In this document: positions 50,580 to 59,916 of the stretch, piece after piece
How positions within the stretch are numbered: position 1 is the stretch's first letter
Layout of the letters: every line of letters begins with the position of its first letter
DNA from: an uncultured Flavobacteriaceae bacterium
Lineage (GTDB): Bacteria > Bacteroidota > Bacteroidia > Flavobacteriales > Flavobacteriaceae
Reading direction: 5' to 3'
NCBI GenBank assembly: GCA_943789305.1
Contig: CALSTP010000001.1
Span: forward strand, 1,126,178-1,190,177
DNA: 64,000 bases
Position numbers and translations under genes: made by a program
The notes under the pieces: generated by a model
The model's input: the letters and a program-made list of their open reading frames with translations, nothing else
Database searches by the model: none
Told to the model about the DNA's origin: nothing

Positions 50580-52274
50580 ATGAAGGAGAAGAATTTATTT
50601 GTGTGGGGCATTCTGATCATTAGTCTAAGTTTTGGTTTACAAGCTCAGAGGGCTACACCTCCTCTCGAAATACCGTTATTGCTCTCCGGTAACTTTGGAG
50701 AATTTCGAGGAAGTCACTTTCATGCTGGACTTGACATTAAAACCAAAGGTCGTCAAGGATTTAAGGTCAAAAGTATTTTAGCGGGAAGCATTCGGCGAAT
50801 CAAAGTCAGCACTTCTGGGTACGGAAAAACACTTTATGTTGAACATGCAGATGGAACAACATCGGTCTATGCTCACCTTCAAAAGTTTGCGCCTAAGATT
50901 GAAAAAATAGTCAAACAACTGCAGTATCAAAAGGAACGTTTTTTAATTCAAAGCTATCACAAGAGTAATGAGTTGGTTGTAAGACAAGGTGAGGTCATAG
51001 GCTATTCGGGAAACACAGGAGGTTCTTTGGGTCCCCATTTGCATTTTGAACTTCGCGATTCAAAAACTCAAATGCCGCTCAATCCACTAACGCTAAATTT
51101 TGATATTAAAGATACTCAACGCCCTGTAGTTAGAAATTTATATTACTACAACCTCGAGGATTCGATTCAAAAGAGAAGAAATGAAATCCCCATAGTTAGA
51201 AAAAATGATAGCCTTTATACTACCGATATTCTGCATTGGTTTGGAAAAAAAGGAATTGGAATTCGAATGTATGATCGCCAAGATCTGAGCTACAATAAGA
51301 ACGGTATTTATCAGATTAAAATTCTACTCAACGGAAAAGAAACCATAAAATACAACTTTGACTCCATCAGTTTTGATGATGGTAAATTGATTAGCACACT
51401 AATTGATTATAGTACATATAAAACCGAGGGATTTCGAATTCAAAAGTTATTTCGAGACCTGCCTCATGGAATGAGTTTTTTACCCCTAGAGGCTCCTAAT
51501 GGAATTATGAGTTTTAAAGAAAATCGATCCTATCAACTTCAAATTATTTTGGAGGATTTTCATGGAAACAAAACCTACATCGAAAGTTATGTAGAAGGCA
51601 AAAAAGCTGCTGCAGAAATTCCAAATAAAAACAAAGAATTGAATCTTGTAAAACCCAAACTCGATTATCTTTTCGAATTTGATAATATGAGTGTTTATCT
51701 TCCTAAAAACACTTTTTATGAGACCGTTAATTTTCCTGTAAAAGCGTCAAAAGACACTTTGTTTGTTCCAGGGGAAGAAAATGCAGTTTTCAAAGCTTTT
51801 GAAATTGAATTTAATGCTCCTCCTATTGATCCCGAAAAAACAAACCCTTGGTGTATTGCAAAAGTCAATAAAAAAGGAGAGCTCAATTATTCTTATACGA
51901 AACTGAAAGATGGTAAACTCAAAACGGAAGTCAAGACTCCTGGTGTTTATGTATTGGCACAAGATACTGTCCGGCCCACTATTACCCCTCAAAATTTCAA
52001 ACCCAAACAATGGATGAGCAATTATTCTTTTCTCAAAATTAAAATTGATGATGACTTTTCAGGAATAAAAAAATATCGGGCTACCATCAATGATCAATGG
52101 ATTTTATTTGAGCATGAACCCAAGCGAAAAATGTTGACTTACGACTTCCAGGACATTGACTTTAGAAACCATAAATTGAAGTTAAAAATTGAAGTTGAAG
52201 ACCAACAAGGAAATGTTAGTAATTTTGAAACTGATATTTTTAGAAAGCCCAAAAAAATCAAACCCCTAAACTAA
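50580..52274 (+). CDS. M23 family metallopeptidase
   Basis: MKEKNLFVWGILIISLSFGLQAQ signal; GNFGEFRGSHFHAGLDIKTKGRQG; YAHLQKF; GNTGGSLGPHLHFELRD. Track ORF begins upstream at 50544. Confidence 0.93.
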   Translation: MKEKNLFVWGILIISLSFGLQAQRATPPLEIPLLLSGNFGEFRGSHFHAGLDIKTKGRQGFKVKSILAGSIRRIKVSTSGYGKTLYVEHADGTTSVYAHLQKFAPKIEKIVKQLQYQKERFLIQSYHKSNELVVRQGEVIGYSGNTGGSLGPHLHFELRDSKTQMPLNPLTLNFDIKDTQRPVVRNLYYYNLEDSIQKRRNEIPIVRKNDSLYTTDILHWFGKKGIGIRMYDRQDLSYNKNGIYQIKILLNGKETIKYNFDSISFDDGKLISTLIDYSTYKTEGFRIQKLFRDLPHGMSFLPLEAPNGIMSFKENRSYQLQIILEDFHGNKTYIESYVEGKKAAAEIPNKNKELNLVKPKLDYLFEFDNMSVYLPKNTFYETVNFPVKASKDTLFVPGEENAVFKAFEIEFNAPPIDPEKTNPWCIAKVNKKGELNYSYTKLKDGKLKTEVKTPGVYVLAQDTVRPTITPQNFKPKQWMSNYSFLKIKIDDDFSGIKKYRATINDQWILFEHEPKRKMLTYDFQDIDFRNHKLKLKIEVEDQQGNVSNFETDIFRKPKKIKPLN

Positions 52275-52277
52275 AAA

Positions 52278-53429
52278 TTATTCTTTAACAAAAGATTCTA
52301 AGGTTTGAATCAAATAATCTATTTCCTCTTTGGTGTTAAAAATTGAAAAAGAAAAACGAATTGCAGGATTGTTTTTATGGGATAAAGGCACGACCTCTTC
52401 AATAACGTGTGACCCTTTTGTACTTCCGGATTGGCAGGCACTTCCTTTTGAACAGGCAATTCCTTTTAAATCCAAATGAAAATTTAATAAGATTGCTTTA
52501 TCTTCAGGAACAGATAGAGAAACATTTACCAAAGTACAAGTACTTCTGTCTAAATCTGAACAACATCCATTGAAATGAACTTCGGGGAAGCTTTTGGTAA
52601 ATTGTTCAATAGCATAAGTTTTCAAATCCTTAAGGTACTTTTGTTCCTCTACTATGCGATCATAAGCAATTTCAAGTGCCTTAGCCATTCCAACAATATT
52701 ATGAACAGATTCTGTTCCGGCTCGGAGTCCCCGTTCTTGTGAGCCACCCAGAATAAAAGCATTTAAACCTGAATTTTTCCTTACAAATGAAAAACCAACC
52801 CCTTTGGGGCCATGAAACTTGTGCGCAGCTGCAGAAAGGAAATCTATTTTTAATTGCTCTAAGTCAATTGCATAGTGGCCAACACCTTGAACCGCATCTG
52901 TATGAAAAAGAGCATCATTTTCTTGACATAGCTTTGAAACTCGATCCAAATCTAAAATACTTCCAATTTCATTATTGATGTGCATTAAACTGACTAGTTT
53001 TTTTGTATTATCTACTTTCAAAAGGTTTTCCAAATCTTCAAAATCAATCAATCCTTCTGCGTCTGTTTTGACATACAAAACATTTGCTAATTTATTTTCT
53101 GCTAAAAAGTCAACCGCATGAAGTATGGCATGGTGTTCAATTTTTGAAGTAATTACAGTTTGAACATCTAAATCTTGAACTGCACAACGCAAGAGCATAT
53201 TATCTGATTCGGTTCCACCAGAAGTAAATATAATTTCTTGTGGATCTACATTGAAATGTTTTGCAATACTTTTTCGAGCGGTTTCAATTTGTGTCTTCGC
53301 TGAACGACCAAAAGAATGTGTAGATGACGGATTACCGAAAGTCTCTAAAAGAACTTTGTGCATAGAATCTATAACCTCCTTACGCATTGGCGTAGTTGCA
53401 GCGTTATCAAAATAAACTTTTCTCTCCAT
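52278..53429 (-). CDS. cysteine desulfurase family protein
   Basis: VYFDNAATTPMRKEV; FTSGGTESDN; HTDAVQGVGH; SAAAHKFHGPKGVGF; GIACSKGSACQSGS. Confidence 0.93.
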   Translation of the reverse strand: MERKVYFDNAATTPMRKEVIDSMHKVLLETFGNPSSTHSFGRSAKTQIETARKSIAKHFNVDPQEIIFTSGGTESDNMLLRCAVQDLDVQTVITSKIEHHAILHAVDFLAENKLANVLYVKTDAEGLIDFEDLENLLKVDNTKKLVSLMHINNEIGSILDLDRVSKLCQENDALFHTDAVQGVGHYAIDLEQLKIDFLSAAAHKFHGPKGVGFSFVRKNSGLNAFILGGSQERGLRAGTESVHNIVGMAKALEIAYDRIVEEQKYLKDLKTYAIEQFTKSFPEVHFNGCCSDLDRSTCTLVNVSLSVPEDKAILLNFHLDLKGIACSKGSACQSGSTKGSHVIEEVVPLSHKNNPAIRFSFSIFNTKEEIDYLIQTLESFVKE

Positions 53430-53453
53430 AAACTACTTTTTCATTTTTTTCCT

Positions 53454-54746
53454 TCAAATCTCTTGAGGCTCAAATTCTTTGAGGGTAGATGTTATTATTT
53501 GAATACATTTATGTAATTGATCTTCAGTTATTACAAGAGGAGGGGCAAATCGTATTATGTTTCCATGAGTTGGTTTTGCAAGTAGTCCATTGTCGCGAAG
53601 ACGTAAACAAATGTTCCAAGCCGTTTTACTTTCTTCTGTATCGTTGATTAATATTGCATTGAGTAAGCCTCTTCCACGTACTAGTTTTACAATTTTACTT
53701 TCTTTGATGAAAGCATTCATCTCGGATCTAAAGATTTTACCCAAACGACGAGCATTTTGTGTTAATTTTTCATCAACAATAACCTGTAAAGCTGTTTGAG
53801 CAACAGATGCTCCCATTGGGTTTCCTCCAAAAGTACTTCCGTGCTGACCGGGTTGAATAACATCCATTATTGGTCGATCTGCTAATACGACAGACACGGG
53901 ATATACTCCTCCGCTTAGGGCTTTTCCTAGGATCAGCAAATCAGGGCGTATATAGGTGTCACTTTGTCTTTCACAATGGGCTTCACAACTACAATCACCA
54001 CATACTGCTAACAAAGCTCCTGTTCGACCAATTCCAGTTTGAATTTCGTCTGCAATAAGCAAAACATTATGTTTACTACAAAGCTCTTTTGACTTGCGAA
54101 TAAAATCTTCATCAGGAGTATAAACTCCTGCTTCGCCCTGAATGGGTTCTACCAAAAATCCCGCAATATTAGGGTTTTCTCCCAGTACTTTTTTCAAAGC
54201 TTCTGTGTCGTTGTAAGGTATGTGTATGAAACCTCCAGTATGAGGTCCAAAATGATCTTTAGAGCCAGCATCAGAAGAGAACGATATTATTGTGGTGGTT
54301 CTGCCATGAAAATTATTATTACAAACCACTATTTGGGCTTGTCCCTCGGGGATTCCTTTTACAGTATGCCCCCATTTACGTGTGATTTTGATTGCAGTTT
54401 CAACTCCTTCTGCCCCAGTATTCATGGGCAACAAGCTTTCAAATCCAAAATACTGGGTTGTAAATTTTAGATACTCCCCCAATTTGTTGTTGTGAAAAGC
54501 TCTTGAAGTTAATGTTAAAGTAGATGCTTGCTGCTGAATGGTTTTAATGATTTGAGGGTGACAATGCCCTTGATTCACTGCAGAATATGCAGATAAAAAA
54601 TCAAAATATTGTTTTCCTTCAACATCCCAAAGATAAACTCCTTCACCTTTCGCTAAAACTACAGGTAAAGGATGGTAATCATGGGCACCAAATTGAGCTT
54701 CTAAAGCTAAATGATATTGAGAATTTTTCACTATTGTAGATTCCAT
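53454..54746 (-). CDS. rocD: ornithine aminotransferase
   Basis: AHDYHPLPVVLAKGEGVYLWDVEGKQYFDFLSAYSAVNQGHCHP; LLIADEIQTGIGRTG; LGKALSGGVYPVS. Confidence 0.94.
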   Translation of the reverse strand: MESTIVKNSQYHLALEAQFGAHDYHPLPVVLAKGEGVYLWDVEGKQYFDFLSAYSAVNQGHCHPQIIKTIQQQASTLTLTSRAFHNNKLGEYLKFTTQYFGFESLLPMNTGAEGVETAIKITRKWGHTVKGIPEGQAQIVVCNNNFHGRTTTIISFSSDAGSKDHFGPHTGGFIHIPYNDTEALKKVLGENPNIAGFLVEPIQGEAGVYTPDEDFIRKSKELCSKHNVLLIADEIQTGIGRTGALLAVCGDCSCEAHCERQSDTYIRPDLLILGKALSGGVYPVSVVLADRPIMDVIQPGQHGSTFGGNPMGASVAQTALQVIVDEKLTQNARRLGKIFRSEMNAFIKESKIVKLVRGRGLLNAILINDTEESKTAWNICLRLRDNGLLAKPTHGNIIRFAPPLVITEDQLHKCIQIITSTLKEFEPQEI

Positions 54747-54903
54747 ATTAAGTTTATTTAAAAATTAACACAAATTCCTACTTAATAACATATAAGGAGA
54801 GAAATCATCCAGGACAAACTTACAATTAATCTTACAAAAATAAATTAAATCTTGTTGAATAATTCTATGGTCAAATCTGCTTATAAAATGTTATTTTTGC
54901 CCT

Positions 54904-56310
54904 ATGGGAAGACGCAATAAAAATCTATTGTTCCAAGAGATTAAAGTTATAGACACGGCATCCAAAGGAAAAGCAGTAGCAAAAACTAATGAAGGTGCTA
55001 CTGTTTTTTTAAACAATGCGGTTCCTGGAGATGTTGTCGATGTCATTACCTACAAAAAAAGAAAAGGATATTATGAAGGTAATATTGTTAAATTTCACAC
55101 CTATTCCGAACATAGAACCGAAGCTGTTTGTGAACATTTTGGAGTATGTGGAGGTTGCAAATGGCAACATATGAAGTATGAGGCCCAACTTCGATTTAAG
55201 CAAAAAGAAGTTTTAGAAAATCTAAAACGTATTGGAGGGATTGAACTTCCAGATTTAAATCCAATTTTAGGGGTCAAAAATCCCTATTGGTATCGCAATA
55301 AAATGGAATTTTCTTTTTCTAATCAACGTTGGTTAACCAAAGAAGAAATAGAATCTGGGATTGAAATTAATAGAAATGCAGTGGGTTTTCACAAACACGG
55401 GATGTGGGACAAAATAGTAGATGTGACCACTTGTCATCTTCAAGCTGACCCTTCGAACAGCATTAGAAATTTTATAAGAGATTATGCCCATAAAAATGAT
55501 TTATCCTTTTTTGACCCTAAAAAACAGAATGGTTTTTTGCGTAGCCTAATGATTCGAACAACTTCAACTCATGAGGTTATGGTTGTTTTGCAGGTTTTTC
55601 AAAAACAAGATCAGCTTTTATTTTCATTATTAGATGCGATTATCAAACAATTTCCAAACATAACTTCTTTACAATATGTAGTCAACACAAAAGCAAATGA
55701 TACGCTTTATGATCAAGAAATCATTTGTTATGAAGGGCAAGATTTTATTACAGAACTAATGGAAAATTTGCAATTCAAAATTACCGCAAAATCATTTTAT
55801 CAAACCAATTCTTTACAAGCTTATGAATTGTACAAAGTTGTTCGAGAGTTTGCTAATCTAGAGGGAGATGAATTGGTTTATGATTTGTACACAGGAACAG
55901 GAACTATTGCTCAATTTATTGCCCAAAAAGCTCGAAAGGTAATCGGGGTAGATGTTGTCCCAGAATCAATTGATGCTGCAAAAGCAAATGCAGTTCATAA
56001 TACTATTAAAAATGTGTCTTTTGAGACAGGCGACATGAAAGCAATTTTTACAAAAGACTTTATTGAACGAAACGGAAAAGCTTCCATAGTAATTACAGAT
56101 CCACCCCGTGATGGAATGCACAAAAATGTCGTTCAACAATTACTTGAACTCAGCCCAGATCGTATAATATATGTAAGTTGTAACAGTGCTACACAAGCTC
56201 GAGATTTAGCCTTGATGAAAGAACAATATAGTTTAATCGCTTCTCAGGCTGTAGATATGTTTCCACAAACACATCATGTAGAAAATGTTGTACTTTTGAA
56301 AAAGGTGTAA
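54904..56310 (+). CDS. rlmD: 23S rRNA (uracil(1939)-C(5))-methyltransferase
   Basis: TRAM-like N-terminus; CEHFGVCGGCKWQHMKYEAQLRFKQ; YDLYTGTGTIAQFIA; ITDPPRDGMHKNV; YVSCNSATQARDL. Confidence 0.93.
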   Translation: MGRRNKNLLFQEIKVIDTASKGKAVAKTNEGATVFLNNAVPGDVVDVITYKKRKGYYEGNIVKFHTYSEHRTEAVCEHFGVCGGCKWQHMKYEAQLRFKQKEVLENLKRIGGIELPDLNPILGVKNPYWYRNKMEFSFSNQRWLTKEEIESGIEINRNAVGFHKHGMWDKIVDVTTCHLQADPSNSIRNFIRDYAHKNDLSFFDPKKQNGFLRSLMIRTTSTHEVMVVLQVFQKQDQLLFSLLDAIIKQFPNITSLQYVVNTKANDTLYDQEIICYEGQDFITELMENLQFKITAKSFYQTNSLQAYELYKVVREFANLEGDELVYDLYTGTGTIAQFIAQKARKVIGVDVVPESIDAAKANAVHNTIKNVSFETGDMKAIFTKDFIERNGKASIVITDPPRDGMHKNVVQQLLELSPDRIIYVSCNSATQARDLALMKEQYSLIASQAVDMFPQTHHVENVVLLKKV

Positions 56311-56314
56311 AAAA

Positions 56315-56602
56315 GCATTTGCAGAAGGAGAGATGTCTGATTTTGGTTTTGTTGTTTATAAGGGGGAGTAAGTGTAATATTAATGTAACTAATTCTGGTG
56401 ATAAATATATTATTTATTCTAGATAAAAGCTTATAGAAAGTGGAGTTTTAGAAGTAGTCAATGATGTATATTTATTTAATACAGACCGCATATTTAATTC
56501 CCCAAGTGCAGCTTCTGCGACAGTACTAGCCTGAAAAAGTAGTGGCGAACAGACTGGAAAAATATAGAGGAAAAAACATAGGATGAATTAAAACGAAAAT
56601 AG
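56315..56602 (+). pseudogene. DUF4357 domain remnant
   Basis: Reconstructed across frames: AFAEGEMSDFGFVVYKG|SKCNINVTNSGDKYIIYSR*KLIESGVLEVVNDVYLFNTDRIFNSPSAASATVLA*KSSG|RTDWKNIEEKT*DELKRK*; two frameshifts and several stops. Confidence 0.8.
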
Positions 56603-56610
56603 ATATTTTT

Positions 56611-56748
56611 ATGAAAACCTTTTTTTTCTGCTTATTTTTATTTTTTTCAAGTATAACCTTCTCTCAATCTAAAGAGGGTATGGGAATTTGTCCTAGGATG
56701 CAATCCAATAACTTTATGTCTGATACAGAAGCTGAAGAGTACCTTTAG
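56611..56748 (+). pseudogene. 45-codon truncated secreted-protein remnant
   Basis: MKTFFFCLFLFFSSITFSQSKEGMGICPRMQSNNFMSDTEAEEYL*; signal peptide plus start of a domain, then stop. Confidence 0.45.
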
Positions 56749-56777
56749 TTTTTTGACAAATTCTATAATAAAACTCA

Positions 56778-58178
56778 ATGAGAAAATCAGCCAAATCAGA
56801 ATTTACAAGAAGGGATTTTATAAAAGGAGCCTCGCTTTCTGCCTCCGGAATCATGATTGTGCCTCGCCATGTATTGGGTGGAAAAGGTTTTGTTGCTCCC
56901 AGCGATAAAGTAACTGTAGGCATTGTTGGCGCAGGAGGAAAAGGAAAAGAAAATACAGCTGCATTATTAAAACATAAAGATGTGCAAGTAGTTGCCATTG
57001 CCGACCCTGCAGAATTTTGGGATTTAAAACGTTTCTATTATAAAACAACAGCTGGCCGTGGACCTGTAAAGCAAATGATAGAAGGTGAAAGACCTAAAGA
57101 AAATGTGAAGGAGTATTTGGATTTTCGCAAAATGCTTGAAAAGGAAAAATCAATTGACGCTATTATGTGCTCTACCCCGGACCACACACATGCCTATGTT
57201 TCCCTATTGTCTATGCGAGCAGGGAAGCATGTCTTTTGTGAAAAGCCACTAACCCATAATATATGGGAAGCCAGGGAAGTACAGCGTGTGGCCAAAGAAA
57301 CTGGTCTAGCCACTCAAATGGGTAATAGTGGACATAGTACCGATGGCATAAGAGAAACTGTTGAGTACCTCAGAGATGGTGCTATTGGAAAAGTAAAAGA
57401 TATTCATGCCTGGGTACCTGTCTCCAGATGGAACCCTACCCTTCAAGGGCTGCCTAAGGGAACCTCAAAATTACCAAACAACTTTAATTGGGAACTTTGG
57501 TTGGGGCCGCGCGAAATTAGAGATTACCATGAGGCCTACACCCCAGTTACCTGGCGTGATTTCTGGGCCTTTGGTTGTGGTGCCATGGGTGACTTTGGTT
57601 GCCACGATATGGATGCCGCAGTCTGGGCTTACGGTCTTGGGACACCTGAAACCGTTGAACTCAAACCTGCAGGTTATAATGATTCAGAAATATCCCCTTA
57701 TGGTGAAATTGGGTACTATAATTTTGCAGGAAAAGGCAACCAATCACCCATTAAGCTTACTTGGTATTCCGGTGGTCTACGACCGGAAATTCATGAAGCA
57801 TTGCCTCAAGGGTATAGTTGGCCAAGTAGAGGCACCATGTTTGTAGGAGATAAAGGTATATTGGTAAACGAAAGGGGTAACCGAGCACCCAAGTTGTTCC
57901 CCGAGAGTTTAGAAAAATCATATACGCCTCCCAATCCTTCAATTGTACGTTCCAATGGACATTATAGAGACTGGATAGATGCAATTAAGAATGGGCATTC
58001 GGCGAGCTCTAATTTTGAATATGGAGCTCGTTTAACTAAAATCACTCTTTTAGGAGTACTTTCACTAAGATTAGGGGGAGAAAAGATTTATTGGGATGCC
58101 AAGAACATGAAAGCAATAGGGTTACCAGAAGCCAACAAGTTCATACAGGAGCCAATACGAAAAGGATGGGAAATGTAA
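56778..58178 (+). CDS. Gfo/Idh/MocA family oxidoreductase with Tat-type signal
   Basis: FTRRDFIKGASLSASGIMIV (Tat-like); VTVGIVGAGGKGKENTAALLKHKDVQVVAIADP; DAIMCSTPDHTHAYVSLLSMRAGKHVFCEKPLTHNIWEAREV. Confidence 0.94.
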   Translation: MRKSAKSEFTRRDFIKGASLSASGIMIVPRHVLGGKGFVAPSDKVTVGIVGAGGKGKENTAALLKHKDVQVVAIADPAEFWDLKRFYYKTTAGRGPVKQMIEGERPKENVKEYLDFRKMLEKEKSIDAIMCSTPDHTHAYVSLLSMRAGKHVFCEKPLTHNIWEAREVQRVAKETGLATQMGNSGHSTDGIRETVEYLRDGAIGKVKDIHAWVPVSRWNPTLQGLPKGTSKLPNNFNWELWLGPREIRDYHEAYTPVTWRDFWAFGCGAMGDFGCHDMDAAVWAYGLGTPETVELKPAGYNDSEISPYGEIGYYNFAGKGNQSPIKLTWYSGGLRPEIHEALPQGYSWPSRGTMFVGDKGILVNERGNRAPKLFPESLEKSYTPPNPSIVRSNGHYRDWIDAIKNGHSASSNFEYGARLTKITLLGVLSLRLGGEKIYWDAKNMKAIGLPEANKFIQEPIRKGWEM

Positions 58179-58463
58179 TACATAGTAACTGCAGGTTGAT
58201 TTGTTGGTTAGTGATGGCTTTAGACCCTGATTTTTGATGCTTGACGTTCCACTCTTAGGGATTTATTGTAAAATGTCAGCCCAAACAAAAAGAGTGACAA
58301 TTTTGAAGTTACAGAAAGGCATAAGATTATACCAAATTATCCTTAAATTTGTATCAAAGAAAGCACTTGTTAGTATGTTTTAACAAAACCTATGGTACAA
58401 AAGCTGTACAAATATTACATAAATAGTTGATTTACAATACCTGATACTTTTGAAAAAGAAATA

Positions 58464-58961
58464 ATGAAAAAACAAGTTGCTACTTTTATCCTTTTAGTTT
58501 TCCTGTTCTGCATTTTGGGTAGCTGTGAGAAAGATGATGTTTGTTTGGTAGAGACTCAAAGTACTCCAAGACTAATTGTAAAGTTGTTTGACAAAGAAAA
58601 CAGATTGACATCTAAAGAAGCAGATAATATTACAATCTATGGAATTGGAAAAGAAAATCCTTTGATTAAACTATCTACCGACTCCTTAGTCTTACCCTTA
58701 AAAACGCAAGAAGCATTTACACAATACGCATTTTTACTTCCAACAAGTACAGCATCAGTAACCGTGGGAGATACCTTACAGTTTAACTACAGTCGCTATG
58801 ATCAATACCTGAATCGATCCTGTGGTTATCGTGCAAATTTTATTTTAGACAAAAACCTTATTTCCTTTCCAAATGCGGCACCAGTTTGGATGGATTCTTT
58901 CGAAATTTTAATAGATACTGTTTCCAATGAACAACAAGCTCATCTGGCTATTTATCATTAG
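58464..58961 (+). CDS. DUF6452 family lipoprotein
   Basis: Lipobox LFCILGSCEKDDVC; TPRLIVKLFDKENRLTSKEADNITIYGIGKENPLI. Confidence 0.8.
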   Translation: MKKQVATFILLVFLFCILGSCEKDDVCLVETQSTPRLIVKLFDKENRLTSKEADNITIYGIGKENPLIKLSTDSLVLPLKTQEAFTQYAFLLPTSTASVTVGDTLQFNYSRYDQYLNRSCGYRANFILDKNLISFPNAAPVWMDSFEILIDTVSNEQQAHLAIYH

Positions 58962-59718
58962 CTGTTTATTTTTGAGCAGGGTTACAGTTGCTCAAGAAAA
59001 CGAAAAAACTACAGAAGAAATTACAGTAGAAACTGCTGAAGAAAAAGAAGTAGAAGCTCCTGAAAAAAATGCAAATAAAGAGAAAATAACTTTGGCCTTA
59101 AGAGCCGGTATTGATTTGTACAAACCCATCCGAACTCAATTCGATAATCAATTTCAAGGAATTGAATTTGTGGGGGATTTGAAAGTTGGGGAGCGGCTTT
59201 ATATCGCCTCTGAAATTGGCAGCGAAAAACGAACCATTGAATCTGAAAATCTAAACTTTACAACTTCGGGAGGATATATTAAATTAGGAATTGATTATAA
59301 TATGTACAACAATTGGGTAGGGCTAAACAATGATATTTTTATTGGGCTTCGCTTTGGGAGAAGTATTCATACCCAAACCCTAAACAATTATTTGGTTTAT
59401 ATCAATCACCACTATTGGGATACCCCTGTAACAGAAAGTGGTTTTGCAAATGGAGATCGAGAAACATTGAGCACCGGATGGCTCGAAATTGTTTTTGGTA
59501 CTAAAGTTGAAATCAGTTCCAAATTCTATTTAGGAATCAGCCTGCGTGTAAACCGAATTCTATCGAATCAACAACCCGATAATTTTGGAAACCTATATGT
59601 GCCAGGATTTAACAAAGTTACTGATGAAAATAATTTTGGAGCCAGCTTTAATTATACCCTAACATATTCCCTCCCCTTTCGATTGAAAAAAAAGGTTAAA
59701 GCTCCCGAGGCTTTTTAA
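58927..59718 (+). CDS. DUF6048 family outer-membrane-like protein
   Basis: Signal peptide; ALRAGIDLYKPIRTQFDNQFQGIEFVGDLKVGERLYIASEIGSEKRT; beta-barrel-like. Confidence 0.8.
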   Translation: MNNKLIWLFIISCLFLSRVTVAQENEKTTEEITVETAEEKEVEAPEKNANKEKITLALRAGIDLYKPIRTQFDNQFQGIEFVGDLKVGERLYIASEIGSEKRTIESENLNFTTSGGYIKLGIDYNMYNNWVGLNNDIFIGLRFGRSIHTQTLNNYLVYINHHYWDTPVTESGFANGDRETLSTGWLEIVFGTKVEISSKFYLGISLRVNRILSNQQPDNFGNLYVPGFNKVTDENNFGASFNYTLTYSLPFRLKKKVKAPEAF

Positions 59719-59914
59719 TTTTTGGGATTTTAACGAATAGTTTTCCTTTTTCTACTAAAAATTTTGGAGAAAAAATACTAGCTAATAAGGCCGAAAACAC
59801 AACTAATGGAATATAGGATATTGAAATAAAACTGCCGATAGTGGTTTTTATTGTTAAGAATAAAATCCCAAAACAAATCAGATTAAACAATAAGGCTTTT
59901 GTTTTAATATTCAT
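59696..59914 (-). CDS. small membrane protein, unknown function
   Basis: 72 aa with two hydrophobic segments, adjacent to downstream methyltransferase operon. Confidence 0.55.
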   Translation of the reverse strand: MNIKTKALLFNLICFGILFLTIKTTIGSFISISYIPLVVFSALLASIFSPKFLVEKGKLFVKIPKIKKPREL

Positions 59915-59916
59915 GG

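Noticed and set aside
57406-57846. 146-aa ORF overlapping the Gfo/Idh gene
   Set aside because: Shadow frame within a clearly homologous CDS; no independent signal.
58229-58300. CACTCTT...AAGAGTG inverted repeat in the rlmD-DUF6452 gap
   Set aside because: 7-bp arms with a long loop in AT-rich DNA; not distinguishable from chance and no transposase nearby.
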